A DNA stretch of 64,000 nucleotides, taken from contig CAYJIZ010000002.1 of assembly GCA_964370395.1 (NCBI GenBank), forward strand, positions 1 to 64,000, given 5' to 3'. Source of the DNA: JBGUVL01 sp964370395 (GTDB lineage Bacteria; Bacillota_I; Bacilli_A; Erysipelotrichales; Erysipelotrichaceae). A program made the position numbers and the translations under genes. The first letter of the stretch is position 1, and every line of letters starts with the position of its first letter. Below the pieces are notes generated by a model. That model did not search any database. It saw only the letters and a program-made list of their open reading frames with translations, and was not told the origin of the DNA. Shown here in pieces: positions 35,513 to 45,012 of the stretch.

Positions 35513-36310
35513 ATGAAACGAAAAAAAGAATATTCAAAAAAACGAAAAGTAGTGGATTCTATTATTTTGGTTGTTGCTGTTTGTGTATTTTGTTATGCAG
35601 CATACCAGTTGTTTTTGATTTATAAAGCGAATTTTGACGAAAAACAAGAAACGGATAAGATTCGTGAAATCGTGAAAGTGCCTGACACTAAGTTGGATGA
35701 GTTTCGCGTTGATTTTGATGAATTAAAGAAGATTAATGAAAATGTTGTTGGTTGGATTGTGGTAGAAGATACGGAAATTTCGTATCCGATTGTACAAGGA
35801 AGTGACAATGTGTATTATTTGGATCATACGTTTGAAAAGAAGAGTAATTATGCAGGTTCCATTTTTATGGACTATACAGCTGCAAAAGATTTCAGCGATC
35901 TAAATACTTTTATTTATGGTCACAATGTGTACCATGGAACCATGTTTGCAGAGTTATCTAACTATATGGAAAAAGATTTCTTTGAGAAACATCCATATAT
36001 TTATTTGTATACACCAGAGGGTAATTACAAATTGCAAGTATTCAGTGCGTATATTGATAAGGATACATCAAACTCCTATCGCATGGATTATGTGGATGAA
36101 AATGATTACCTAAATTATCTTAATTTAGTGAAGAGCAAAAGCAAGTATGATACCCAAATAGAAGTGGGTCCACAAGATCGTACGATTACACTGTATACTT
36201 GTTCCTATGAGAGTGGGGATAACCCTACTAATACAGATCCAGAGTTGATTGATGATCGTTATTATGTGCATGCGAAATTAATTAAAGATTTGGATGAAAA
36301 CAACAAGTAA
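35513..36310 (+). CDS. class B sortase
   Basis: The 265-residue protein has one N-terminal membrane helix (about 13-35) and a sortase domain with H137 in YGHNVYHGTMF, C230 in LYTCSYE and R249 in DDRYYVHAKL. The N-terminal helical extension and the spacing of C and R fit class B. It joins surface proteins to the wall or builds pili. No substrate with a sorting signal is in the window. A -10-like TATTAT at 35485-35490 leaves only a short leader, and the ribosome site (GGTGAT) is weak; an ATG at 35498 is an alternative start. Confidence 0.92.
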   Translation: MKRKKEYSKKRKVVDSIILVVAVCVFCYAAYQLFLIYKANFDEKQETDKIREIVKVPDTKLDEFRVDFDELKKINENVVGWIVVEDTEISYPIVQGSDNVYYLDHTFEKKSNYAGSIFMDYTAAKDFSDLNTFIYGHNVYHGTMFAELSNYMEKDFFEKHPYIYLYTPEGNYKLQVFSAYIDKDTSNSYRMDYVDENDYLNYLNLVKSKSKYDTQIEVGPQDRTITLYTCSYESGDNPTNTDPELIDDRYYVHAKLIKDLDENNK

Positions 36311-36332
36311 TTGGACTTGTTGTTTTTTTTCG
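36299..36332 (+). terminator. terminator of the sortase gene
   Basis: AACAACAAGT/ACTTGTTGTT stem followed by eight T. The sortase stop codon sits at the top of the 5' arm. Confidence 0.9.
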
Positions 36333-36449
36333 TGTTTACTCTTGCATTTGATAGGGTAACGTTGTTTAATTGTAATGGTAGTTTGTTGTATAGTTTTTGT
36401 TAAAACGATACAAATACGTGATATAATAAATAAAATGGAGTTGGTAATT

Positions 36450-37520
36450 TTGAAGATTGTTATCGCAACTGGTGGTACAGGTGGTCATATTTATCCTGCG
36501 CTTGCCCTAGCAGACCAAGCTAAGAAGAGATACAAACATGTCGATATACTTTTTATCGGAAATAATGATCGAATGGAAAAAGATATCATACCTGCAAATG
36601 GGTATGCTTTTTATGGTTTAAAAGCAAGCGGATTAAGTGGTTCGCTTGTAGCGAAAGCGAAAGCCGTTTGGCAAATGGTATTAGCGCAAAAAGAAGCAAA
36701 ACGTATTTTGGCTGAATTTTGTCCAGATATTGTAATTGGTTTTGGCGGATATGTGAGTGCGCCAGTTTTGTTGGCGGCAAAATCATTGCACATTAAGACG
36801 ATGATCCATGAACAAAATTCAATTGTTGGTAAATCCAATCAAGTGTTAGTGAATAAAGTTGATGGAATTGTGATTTGTTATGAAAAGTGTTTTGAGACGT
36901 TACCGAAAGAAAAAACAAGACTGTTAGGAAATCCAAGAGCGACATTAGCGATCGAAACGCCTTTTGATGAAGCGTATTTTAAGTCGCTTCAATTGGATGA
37001 CAGCAAACCGATTGTATTAATCGTAATGGGTTCATTAGGGTCCAGCACGATCAATGAAATAATGGTAGAAGCGCTAAAAGGAATTGAGGATGTTACATTT
37101 TTGTATGTAACTGGTAAAAAAGACTATGAAAAAGTAAAAAACCAATTTCAACAAACGAACGTTCACGTTGTTGACTATGTTAATCAATTGGCTATTTTAA
37201 AACGTATTGATTTAATTGTATGCCGTGCAGGTGCAACTACGGCAGCGGAAATTTGTGCACTAGGAGTGCCTAGTATTTTAATTCCTAGTCCTTATGTCGC
37301 AAATAACCATCAATTTTATAATGCAAGTGTGTTAGTAGACCATAACTGTGCGGATATGATTGAAGAAAAAGACTTAAATAAAGATGTCCTTTATGATAAA
37401 ATAAATATGATTGTACATGACAAACAATCATTGGCAACAAGAAAACAGAATGCGCTTGCGATTAGCTACCCTAATGCAAGTGAAACGATATTGGATTTTG
37501 TAGATGAAATCGTGGGGTAA
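36450..37520 (+). CDS. murG: MurG, lipid II-forming GlcNAc transferase
   Basis: The 356-residue enzyme starts with KIVIATGGTGGHIYPAL and has IGFGGYVSAPVLLAA, HEQNSIVGKSN and the UDP-sugar site CRAGATTAAEICALGVPSILIP. It adds GlcNAc to lipid I at the inner membrane face. The TTG at 36450 is chosen: GGAG is nine bases upstream and the protein then begins exactly at the conserved strand. An ATG at 36435 lacks a ribosome site. Likely -10 TATAAT at 36422-36427. First gene of murG-murB-divIB. Confidence 0.95.
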   Translation: MKIVIATGGTGGHIYPALALADQAKKRYKHVDILFIGNNDRMEKDIIPANGYAFYGLKASGLSGSLVAKAKAVWQMVLAQKEAKRILAEFCPDIVIGFGGYVSAPVLLAAKSLHIKTMIHEQNSIVGKSNQVLVNKVDGIVICYEKCFETLPKEKTRLLGNPRATLAIETPFDEAYFKSLQLDDSKPIVLIVMGSLGSSTINEIMVEALKGIEDVTFLYVTGKKDYEKVKNQFQQTNVHVVDYVNQLAILKRIDLIVCRAGATTAAEICALGVPSILIPSPYVANNHQFYNASVLVDHNCADMIEEKDLNKDVLYDKINMIVHDKQSLATRKQNALAISYPNASETILDFVDEIVG

Positions 37521-37522
37521 TT

Positions 37523-38428
37523 ATGGATAGAACATTAGAAAAATTAAGCGCGCATGGGGATGTTGAAACCAACGAACCATTAGCGAAACATACTACTTTT
37601 AAAATTGGAGGCGAAGCACGTTACTTCGTTTATCCAAAAAATGAATTGTCACTGTTACGAGTGATTGAAATATGCAAGGAAAACAAGTTACCTTACCAAG
37701 TATTTGGAAAGGGAAGTAATATATTATGTAGTGATGCGTATTATGATGGTGTTGTCATTTGTTTGGACCGCTATTTTAATGAAATGCAATTTCAAGAAGA
37801 TGGAAGTGTATACGCACAAGCAGGTGTATCACTTATTTTATTAGCGCACGAAGCGATGAAAATGTCGTTAAGTGGATTGGAATTCGCAAGTGGGATTCCT
37901 GCAACGTTAGGTGGAGCAATCTACATGAATGCAGGAGCATACAAAAGTAATATGGCGAACGTAATTCAAAAGGTATACGTATTAAAAGAAGATTGTTGCG
38001 AATGGATGGATGTTACGCAATTAGAATATCGTTACCGTCATTCGATTTTTCATGAACACCGCGATTGGATAATCGTTGGAGCTAGTTTAAAGTTAACCAA
38101 AGGGGAACAAAGCGAAATTAAAGCATTGATGGATTCAAGAAGAGAGCGAAGAATGATGTCGCAACCGTTGGATAAACCAAATGCAGGTAGTATGTTTCGT
38201 AACCCGGATGCGTATCCAGCATGGCAGTTGATCGAAGAGATCGGCTATCGAGGAAAACGTGTCGGTGGAGCGATGGTGAGTGATAAACATGCGAATTTTA
38301 TTGTGAATGTGGGTAATGCAAGTGCCCAAGATGTGATTTCTCTCGTAGTTGAAATTCAAAAGGAAGTACAAGAAAAGTACCAAGTAGAAATGAAAATGGA
38401 AGTTGAGAAATTCAATTGGCCAAAATAA
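37523..38428 (+). CDS. murB: UDP-N-acetylenolpyruvoylglucosamine reductase MurB
   Basis: The 301-residue flavoenzyme has HTTFKIGGEARYFVYP, FGKGSNILCSD, SGIPATLGGAIYMNAGAY and NAGSMFRNPDAYPAWQLIEE; this is the type II (YRHSIF) form. It reduces UDP-GlcNAc-enolpyruvate to UDP-MurNAc with NADPH. It starts 2 bp after murG and overlaps divIB by 13 bp. Confidence 0.95.
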   Translation: MDRTLEKLSAHGDVETNEPLAKHTTFKIGGEARYFVYPKNELSLLRVIEICKENKLPYQVFGKGSNILCSDAYYDGVVICLDRYFNEMQFQEDGSVYAQAGVSLILLAHEAMKMSLSGLEFASGIPATLGGAIYMNAGAYKSNMANVIQKVYVLKEDCCEWMDVTQLEYRYRHSIFHEHRDWIIVGASLKLTKGEQSEIKALMDSRRERRMMSQPLDKPNAGSMFRNPDAYPAWQLIEEIGYRGKRVGGAMVSDKHANFIVNVGNASAQDVISLVVEIQKEVQEKYQVEMKMEVEKFNWPK

Positions 38429-39195
38429 AAAAGCAAAAGTATGATTTCGATGAAGTACTTCAAAACGATGAATTAGAAGAGAGAGAAAGCATAGCAAACG
38501 AAAGCAAACGCAAAAAAAAGGTACGACGCAAACGCAGACGCAAGCTAGTGTTATTATTAATAGTAAGTGTCGCAGTGTTTTATCTAATTAGTGATTATTC
38601 GAATGTGAATGTTGTGGAAATGAATGGAAATGAATACTATTCAAAACAACAAATTATGAAAATAGCAGGTATATCCTACGATAGCAAATCGGTCTTTGCG
38701 CCATCATTTCTGATTCGAAATCGATTGGAAGACGATGAGTTAATCAAAGAAGCAAGTGTTTCAAAGAGTTGGGATGGTGTGGTATCCATTCAACTAGAAG
38801 AAGAAAAGTTATTGGGTTACTATATGGACAAAGATGACTATTATTTGCTTGTGGATAGCGAAGATGCGATTTTGATGAAAGACAAAGATAAGTTGGCTAA
38901 TGTTCCTTATTTAAATGGGTTAAACAAGCAACAAATCGCTGGATTTAAAAAGTATATTAAGGATGTAAAGAAAGAAAATATCTTATTAATTTCTGAGGTT
39001 TTGCATTATGAAACAAGTTATGACAAAAATATGTTAAAATTAGTTATGCAAGATGGACATATCGTGTATACAACCTATAAGGGTTTGCCTTTGATGGATA
39101 GTTATACAGAGATGTTGAAGGGATTAAACACAGATTTGAAGTGTGTTGTATTTGCGGAAGAAACCAATACCATGTACACTACAAAATGTGAATAA
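38416..39195 (+). CDS. divIB: cell-division protein DivIB/FtsQ
   Basis: The 259-residue protein has a very basic cytoplasmic segment (KRKKKVRRKRRRK), one membrane helix (about 44-60) and a POTRA domain (VNVVEMNGNEYYSKQQIMKIAG) followed by the beta domain. It is part of the divisome with FtsL and DivIC. The start is a TTG at 38416 inside the murB end; no better start is seen, and its ribosome site is weak, so coupling to murB is likely. Position after murB is the classic one. Confidence 0.88.
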   Translation: MAKIKKQKYDFDEVLQNDELEERESIANESKRKKKVRRKRRRKLVLLLIVSVAVFYLISDYSNVNVVEMNGNEYYSKQQIMKIAGISYDSKSVFAPSFLIRNRLEDDELIKEASVSKSWDGVVSIQLEEEKLLGYYMDKDDYYLLVDSEDAILMKDKDKLANVPYLNGLNKQQIAGFKKYIKDVKKENILLISEVLHYETSYDKNMLKLVMQDGHIVYTTYKGLPLMDSYTEMLKGLNTDLKCVVFAEETNTMYTTKCE

Positions 39196-39249
39196 TATTT
39201 ATTTTTCTTAAAATATGATATAATTTTTAAAATGTAGAGGAGGCAGTTT

Positions 39250-39609
39250 ATGTCAGTTACAAGAAATACGAAATTTGGAAATATTAATATTTCAAAAGAA
39301 GCAATTACAAACTTGGCTGGTGGAGTCGTTAGCGAATGTTATGGAGTTGTTGGTATGGCTTCTCAAAAGATGTTGAAAGATGGGCTAGCTGAACTATTGA
39401 AGAAAGAAAATTATTCTAAAGGAGTTGTCGTTAAAGAAAACGAAGGAATCCTTGATTTAGACTTATATATCATTGTTTCCCATGGAGTGAAAATCTCTGA
39501 AGTAGTTATTGAAGTACAAAAGAAAGTGAAATATGTTCTTGAAAAATCATTGGAAATTGAAATCAATTCTGTTAATGTTTATGTTCAAGGTGTAAAAGTA
39601 ATGGAATAG
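39250..39609 (+). CDS. Asp23/Gls24-family protein
   Basis: The 119-residue protein is a YloU-type Asp23 member: GNINISKEAITNLAGGVVSECYGVVGMA, VKENEGILDLDLYIIVSHGVKISEV and the INSVNVYVQGVKV ending. These envelope-stress-linked proteins are cytosolic or membrane-associated. It lies 10 bp before the FakA-like gene, the same pairing as yloU-yloV. TAGAGGAGG site. Confidence 0.92.
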   Translation: MSVTRNTKFGNINISKEAITNLAGGVVSECYGVVGMASQKMLKDGLAELLKKENYSKGVVVKENEGILDLDLYIIVSHGVKISEVVIEVQKKVKYVLEKSLEIEINSVNVYVQGVKVME

Positions 39610-39619
39610 GTGATGGTAT

Positions 39620-41242
39620 ATGGAAAATATTAATGGTGCGTTATTAAAACAAATGTTAGAAAGTGGAGCAAATAATTTAATGAATCAATATACTCATATT
39701 GATGCGTTAAATGTTTTCCCTGTACCAGATGGGGACACTGGAACGAATATGTCATTGACATTTAGTGCTGGTGTTGCGGATGCTTTAAAATGTAGTAGTG
39801 AAAGTGTTTCAGATATTGCGAAAGCATTATCCAAAGGATTGCTTATGGGAGCAAGAGGGAACTCAGGAGTTATTACCTCTCAAATTTTTAGAGGGCTTTA
39901 CCAATCGTTAGAAGGGTTGGAGGAAGTCAATGCGTTACAGTTAGCAAATGCGTTCGTAAACGGATCTAGAGTCGCTTATAAAGCGGTAATGCGTCCCGTT
40001 GAAGGAACGATCTTAACAGTAATTCGCGAAGCGAGTGATTATACGTTGTTATATGCTGCTGATCAAAGTGACATTACTTGTGTTGATGTTATTAACAAGT
40101 TAGTAGTAGAAGCAAAAGAATCATTAGAAAGAACACCAGATTTACTTCCTGTATTAAAAGAAGTAGGTGTGGTTGATAGTGGTGGAGCTGGATTGGTTAC
40201 CATTCTAGAAGGTTTTTTAAGTGCATTACAAGGCACAATTATTGAAAAAGACGATTCTGTCGCAACAACAGCAGTTGCTGGTGCGGATATGGAAAGCGAT
40301 GAATTTGGATACTGTACAGAGTTTATTATTCGTTTGGATCCAAACAATGAAAAAACATTCAAAGAAGAAAAATTACGTAATCAATTATCACAATTAGGTG
40401 ATTCTTTGGTTGTCGTACAAGATGAAGAGATTGTAAAAGTTCATGTTCATACACTTCGTCCAGGAGATGCGTTAAACTTAGCGCAACGTTATGGTGAGTT
40501 TGTGAAGTTGAAAATTGAAAATATGCAAGAACAACATGATACGATCATTATGAATGAAAGTAGCAAAGAAGACAGTAAACCAACTAGTAAATATGCATTG
40601 ATTGCTGTTGCTGCTGGAGAAGGTCTTGCGAATATGTTTAAGGAATTACGTGTTGACCATATTATTAGTGGTGGACAAACGATGAATCCTTCAACAGAAG
40701 ATTTTGTAGAAGCAATCAAAGCGATTAATGCGGAACATATCTTTATTATGCCAAACAACTCTAATATTATTTTAGCGGCACAACAAGCTGCACAAGTAAT
40801 GGAGGAGTATGATATTCACGTGATTCCAAGTAAAACAATTCCACAAGGATTGTGTGCTTGTATGATGTTTAACCCTGAGGTTGATGTTGCGATGAATGAT
40901 TCAGAAATGAATGAAGCAATTGCGAATGTGAAAACAGGACAAGTAACCTATGCAATCAAAGATACAACTTTTGAAGGATTGCAAATAAACGAAGGTGACT
41001 ACATGGGTATCAAAGAAAAAGATATCGTAGTGAGTACAAAAGACAAACTAGAAGCAACAAAAGGATTAATTGATGCCTTATTGGATGAAGATAGTGAAAT
41101 TGTAACCTTAATTGCTGGTGAAAACACGAGTGAGCAAGAGGTAGAAGAAATCACTAACTACATTGATGAAAAATATGGTGTTGAAGTAGAAGTGAACCGT
41201 GGAGACCAACCAGTTTACTCGTTCATTTTAGGAGTGGAATAA
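39620..41242 (+). CDS. DAK/DhaL-domain protein, FakA-like fatty acid kinase
   Basis: The 540-residue protein has an N-terminal DhaL domain (NVFPVPDGDTGTNMSLTF, and LLMGARGNSGVI for ADP/Mg binding), a middle domain with two cysteines (GYCTEFIIRL region and CACMMFNPE), and the C-terminal fold of FakA/YloV. FakA phosphorylates fatty acids carried by a DegV-type FakB. No fakB is nearby, but FakB proteins are commonly encoded elsewhere. Normal length for YloV. Confidence 0.9.
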   Translation: MENINGALLKQMLESGANNLMNQYTHIDALNVFPVPDGDTGTNMSLTFSAGVADALKCSSESVSDIAKALSKGLLMGARGNSGVITSQIFRGLYQSLEGLEEVNALQLANAFVNGSRVAYKAVMRPVEGTILTVIREASDYTLLYAADQSDITCVDVINKLVVEAKESLERTPDLLPVLKEVGVVDSGGAGLVTILEGFLSALQGTIIEKDDSVATTAVAGADMESDEFGYCTEFIIRLDPNNEKTFKEEKLRNQLSQLGDSLVVVQDEEIVKVHVHTLRPGDALNLAQRYGEFVKLKIENMQEQHDTIIMNESSKEDSKPTSKYALIAVAAGEGLANMFKELRVDHIISGGQTMNPSTEDFVEAIKAINAEHIFIMPNNSNIILAAQQAAQVMEEYDIHVIPSKTIPQGLCACMMFNPEVDVAMNDSEMNEAIANVKTGQVTYAIKDTTFEGLQINEGDYMGIKEKDIVVSTKDKLEATKGLIDALLDEDSEIVTLIAGENTSEQEVEEITNYIDEKYGVEVEVNRGDQPVYSFILGVE

Positions 41243-41251
41243 AACAAGAAG

Positions 41252-41279
41252 AAAGTGCTTAGTTAAGCACTTTTTTTGT
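41252..41279 (+). terminator. terminator after the FakA-like gene
   Basis: AAAGTGCTT/AAGCACTTT stem with an AGTT loop and seven T. Confidence 0.92.
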
Positions 41280-41359
41280 TGAGGGTAACAAAGTTGCATA
41301 CCCGTTATCTTATGGTATAATAAGGAAGAATTATTTATATTTGAAAGGGGTGTAGATAG

Positions 41360-41527
41360 ATGGAATGGATTTGTAATATCTGTGGATATGTATATGATAA
41401 AGAAGACTTCTTACAAGAAGATGACAATTACGTTTGTCCACTTTGTGATGCAGGGAAAGAGGCGTTTGAAAAACGTGATGTCGAACTTGAAATTCAAATT
41501 GCGACAAACGAAATAACAAAAGGATAG
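41360..41527 (+). CDS. rubredoxin-like protein, 55 residues
   Basis: This small gene has ATG at 41360 behind an AAGGGGTG site. The product has two rubredoxin knuckles, C-N-I-C-G-Y-V-Y-D near the N-terminus and C-P-L-C-D-A-G-K in the middle, so it should bind one iron with four cysteines. The segment between the knuckles is only about 20 residues and lacks the G-x-x-F-x-x-L-P part of normal rubredoxins. A 22-residue acidic and polar tail follows. The stop overlaps a terminator, so it is a single-gene unit. Confidence 0.82.
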   Translation: MEWICNICGYVYDKEDFLQEDDNYVCPLCDAGKEAFEKRDVELEIQIATNEITKG

Positions 41528-41546
41528 AGCGAAAGCTCTTTTTTTG
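41526..41546 (+). terminator. terminator of the 55-residue rubredoxin gene
   Basis: AGAGC/GCTCT stem with a GAAA loop and seven T. It begins within the stop codon. Confidence 0.85.
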
Positions 41547-41608
41547 TGGGATTGTGAAAGAAATATGATAAAATGATAGTACAGTAAAACAATAGGAGTA
41601 TACAACTT

Positions 41609-42418
41609 ATGACAAGAGATATTTTTATGTATGAGTGGAAAAAATACAAGGAACATTATGATATTTTGGAAGATGGCGAATATCGTATTCATGATGATGC
41701 ACCTGACCATGTGAAAGAGAGTTTTCGTGAATATGACAACATGATTAATAAGGTGAAACATTTCTCAAGTGATCGTGTTCATTTGTTTGATTCTTTTAGT
41801 GGAAACGCAAAAGCAGTAAAAAAAGGAATGAAACCAAAAAAAGCAAAACGCGATGACGAATACACACAAAGTGTTGATGCATTACGTGATGTGATGAAAG
41901 AAGTGGAACATCCACAAACAAGCAAAGTTGAAAGAGTGGAAAAGACAACTTCAAATACTATTCTAATGATTCAAGACATTGATGCGAAGATCGCTGTTGC
42001 GACAAAAGTATTAGATGCTTTGCCTGCTTATTTCGGTATTGAAGAAGCGAAACAAGAATACATTAATAAAAGTGCGATGCTACCGTTTTGGTGTGCAAAG
42101 AATAACGAAGAAGAAGTGGGTTTTATCACGATAAAGAAAACGATGCCAAAATGTGCAGAGTTGTATGTGATGGGTGTATTAAGCGAGTACCATCATCAAC
42201 ATATTGGAAGTGATTTGCTTTATCATGCAGAGTTATGGTGCAAAGAAAATGGTTTTGCATATCTTCAAGTAAAGACATTAAGTGATGATAGTGATGATAT
42301 CAACTATGCGAAAACAAGAGCGTTCTACGAAGCGAATGGTTTTGTGGGGGTAGAAGTGTTTCCTACACTGTGGGACAAACGCAATCCTTGTTTACTTTTG
42401 ATTAAGAAAATTGCATAA
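41609..42418 (+). CDS. GNAT acetyltransferase with an N-terminal extension
   Basis: The 269-residue protein has a GNAT domain from about 120 to the end: PAYFGIEEAKQEYI, LPFWCAKNNEEEVGFITI, the acetyl-CoA loop VLSEYHHQHIGSDLL, and TRAFYEANGFVGVEVF. The N-terminal 110 residues are charged and helical and match no domain I know. The gene lies between the two small rubredoxin-like genes. Substrate unknown. Confidence 0.85.
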   Translation: MTRDIFMYEWKKYKEHYDILEDGEYRIHDDAPDHVKESFREYDNMINKVKHFSSDRVHLFDSFSGNAKAVKKGMKPKKAKRDDEYTQSVDALRDVMKEVEHPQTSKVERVEKTTSNTILMIQDIDAKIAVATKVLDALPAYFGIEEAKQEYINKSAMLPFWCAKNNEEEVGFITIKKTMPKCAELYVMGVLSEYHHQHIGSDLLYHAELWCKENGFAYLQVKTLSDDSDDINYAKTRAFYEANGFVGVEVFPTLWDKRNPCLLLIKKIA

Positions 42419-42487
42419 ATAGTGTAAAATTATATAACCTATGATATACTGAATTTAAGGATAACATATGTTAAGGAGGTAATGATC

Positions 42488-42619
42488 ATGGGAAATGAAG
42501 TAAAATGGGTATGCACAGTTTGTGGTTATGTTTATGATGGACCTGACTTTGAAGCTGAACCAGATGACTACACTTGTCCAATCTGTGGAGTTGGTAAAGA
42601 TTTATTCGAAAAACAATAA
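42488..42619 (+). CDS. short rubredoxin, 43 residues
   Basis: ATG at 42488 follows a perfect AAGGAGGT site. The product has C-T-V-C-G-Y-V-Y-D-G and C-P-I-C-G-V-G-K-D-L-F, both knuckles typical of rubredoxin, so iron binding is expected. It is some nine residues shorter than standard rubredoxins because the loop between the knuckles lacks the F-x-x-L-P-x-D-W stretch. Likely an electron carrier to a peroxidase or rubrerythrin; none is in the window. Confidence 0.88.
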   Translation: MGNEVKWVCTVCGYVYDGPDFEAEPDDYTCPICGVGKDLFEKQ

Positions 42620-42651
42620 AAAATAAAAGACTCGTTGAGTCTTTTATTTTT
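42619..42651. terminator. bidirectional terminator between rubredoxin and asd
   Basis: A 15-base A/T-rich stem with a GACTC/GAGTC core and GTT loop. It contains the end of the rubredoxin stop codon and the whole asd stop codon. Confidence 0.9.
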
Positions 42652-43660
42652 GGTTTTCAATGTATTTGATTGCGATTTGTACGGCGTTTGTAGCTGCACC
42701 TTTGCGTACTTGATCTCCACAACACCAAAGTGTTAATGACTTGTTGTCATCGCGAGACAAGTCTTTACGAATTCTACCTACAAAAACCAAATCTTGGTCT
42801 GTCGTATCAAGTGGCATAGGGTAGACTTGGTTGTTTGGATCATCAACTAGTTTTACACCTTCTGCATTACTTAATAATTCTTTTGCTTTGTTTACGTCAA
42901 TTTCTTTATCGAATGACAATGTAATCGATTCTGAATGAGAGCGGAAAACCGGAATACGAATACATGTACAAGTGACTTTTAAATCTGGATGGTGTAGAAT
43001 TTTTCTACCTTCATTTTGCATTTTCATTTCTTCACTTGAATATCCATTTTCATCAAATCCACCAATTTGTGGAATTAAGTTAAATGCAATTTGGTATGGA
43101 AAACAAGACGGTGTCGTTGTTTCGTTATTTAAAACTTGTTGTGCCTGTTTGTTCAGTTCTGCGATTCCTGGATTACCAGCACCAGAAACGGCTTGGTAAG
43201 TTGATACAATCATAGAATTTACATGAGCATATTCATGCAACTTGTTGATGGCAACCAAAGCGATAATCGTAGCACAGTTTGGATTTGCGATGATTCCGTT
43301 GTTGTTGAAGATATCTTGTGGATTTACTTCAGGAACCACCAAAGGAACATCATCACACATACGGTACGCACTAGAGTTATCAATAACTAATGCACCTGCT
43401 TTTTGTGCGAATGGCAACAGCTTTTCCGCAATATCGTTTTCTGCTGCTCCTAATACAATGTCCATACCTTCAAAAGAATCTTCTTTTGCTTCTTCAATGA
43501 TGATGTCTTCACCATTGTATTTCATTGTTTTACCAGCACTTCTTGCTGAAGCCAATAATCGTAATGTTTGAATAGGGAAGTTTTGTTCCGCTAATACTTT
43601 CATCATTTCTTGCCCAACAGCACCAGTTGCCCCTAAAATTGCTACATTGTATTTCTTCAT
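42644..43660 (-). CDS. asd: aspartate-semialdehyde dehydrogenase
   Basis: The 338-residue enzyme starts with YNVAILGATGAVGQEMMKVL, has the catalytic cysteine in IANPNCATIIALV and the substrate-site histidine in IPVFRSHSESI. It reduces aspartyl phosphate to the semialdehyde for lysine, threonine and methionine. The ATG at 43660 is chosen over a GTG nine bases upstream that lies in the ribosome site. Third gene of hom-lysC-asd. Confidence 0.96.
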   Translation of the reverse strand: MKKYNVAILGATGAVGQEMMKVLAEQNFPIQTLRLLASARSAGKTMKYNGEDIIIEEAKEDSFEGMDIVLGAAENDIAEKLLPFAQKAGALVIDNSSAYRMCDDVPLVVPEVNPQDIFNNNGIIANPNCATIIALVAINKLHEYAHVNSMIVSTYQAVSGAGNPGIAELNKQAQQVLNNETTTPSCFPYQIAFNLIPQIGGFDENGYSSEEMKMQNEGRKILHHPDLKVTCTCIRIPVFRSHSESITLSFDKEIDVNKAKELLSNAEGVKLVDDPNNQVYPMPLDTTDQDLVFVGRIRKDLSRDDNKSLTLWCCGDQVRKGAATNAVQIAIKYIENQK

Positions 43661-43671
43661 TTTATTCACCC

Positions 43672-44988
43672 TTATCTTTTTCCTTCGAACTCATCATAAA
43701 TAGCTCGAATTGTTTTTTCATAATCTTTATTGTGTACCCCAACAATAATATTCATTTCATCACTTGTTTGTGAAATAACGATAACGTTGACACCGTTGTT
43801 TCCAAGTGTTGTAAATAGGCGTCCTGACATACCAGAACGGTTTTTCATCTTACGACTAACAGTAGCAATCAAAGATACTTCTTCCACAACCGTCACTTCA
43901 TCAGGTTGGCAATCACGTTTGATTTCTGTAATCAAATCATATAAGAATGGTTTGATTGCTGCACTTTCTACAATCACACTAAAGGAATCGATTCCACTAG
44001 GAATGTGTTCGATACTAATGCGGTAACGATCAAAGATGTCCAATGCTTTTTTAATTAATCCGACTTCGTTTGACATATGGTTTTTCTTTACTGTAATAAC
44101 AGAGAAATCCTTTTTACCTGCAATACCAGTAATGACGTTGTCATCGCTGTCTTCTACGTTATCTTTAATAATCGTTCCTTTGCTTTCTGGTTTGTTAGTA
44201 TTTAAAATATGAATTGGAATGTCTTTTACTTTTACAGGGAAGATTGCTTCTTCATGAAGAACACTTGCTCCCATGTAAGACAACTCACGCAATTCACTAT
44301 AATTAATCACATCAATTTCTTTTGGATTCTTCACAATACGTGGGTCCGCTGTTAAGATACCAGAAACATCAGTCCAGTTTTCATACACATCGGCATCGAT
44401 GACATTGGCCATAATACTTCCTGTAACATCACCACCACCACGACTCATGATTTTTAAACTACCATTTGGTAAGGAACCATAAAATCCTGGGATTACTAGA
44501 CGGTCGTTTTCTTTCACAATGGCATCGAATGCTTCTTTTACTTTTGGATAATCAATTGTTCCATCGTAGTGAAAGAAAATAATATCTTTTGCATCGACAA
44601 ATTCATACCCTAAGTATTCAGCCATCAATAAACCTGTTAAGTATTCTCCACGGCTTACTAGGTAGTCCAAATCAATGTTTTTGTCCAATTGTGTACGTAA
44701 TAAATCAAGTTCTTTTTTGATGTTGTAGCGCAATCCTAATTCTTTTGCGATACGTAAGAACTTTTCTTCAATCATACGATAAATATTGTCACAGTTAATA
44801 TTGTATTTAATATGAGCATGACATAAATATAATAAGTCAGTAATCTTATTGTCTTCTTTGTTTTCTCTTCCAGAGGCACTCACAACAACAAAACGTCTTG
44901 CATCATCACTAGTTACAATGTTTTTTACTTTCTTAAACTGTTGTGCATTCGCGACAGAGCTACCTCCAAATTTAACGACTTTTACCAT
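43672..44988 (-). CDS. lysC: aspartokinase
   Basis: The 438-residue kinase has KFGGSSVA at the N-terminus, RGGGDVTGSIMANVI in the middle and a C-terminal pair of ACT domains (SVITVKKNHMSNEVGLIKKALD, and VSRKMKNRSGMSGRLFTTL) for feedback control. It phosphorylates aspartate, the first step of the aspartate family. Sandwiched between hom and asd with 24- and 11-bp gaps, so all three are co-transcribed. Confidence 0.95.
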   Translation of the reverse strand: MVKVVKFGGSSVANAQQFKKVKNIVTSDDARRFVVVSASGRENKEDNKITDLLYLCHAHIKYNINCDNIYRMIEEKFLRIAKELGLRYNIKKELDLLRTQLDKNIDLDYLVSRGEYLTGLLMAEYLGYEFVDAKDIIFFHYDGTIDYPKVKEAFDAIVKENDRLVIPGFYGSLPNGSLKIMSRGGGDVTGSIMANVIDADVYENWTDVSGILTADPRIVKNPKEIDVINYSELRELSYMGASVLHEEAIFPVKVKDIPIHILNTNKPESKGTIIKDNVEDSDDNVITGIAGKKDFSVITVKKNHMSNEVGLIKKALDIFDRYRISIEHIPSGIDSFSVIVESAAIKPFLYDLITEIKRDCQPDEVTVVEEVSLIATVSRKMKNRSGMSGRLFTTLGNNGVNVIVISQTSDEMNIIVGVHNKDYEKTIRAIYDEFEGKR

Positions 44989-45012
44989 AATACTTCTCCC
45001 TTTTACTTATTT

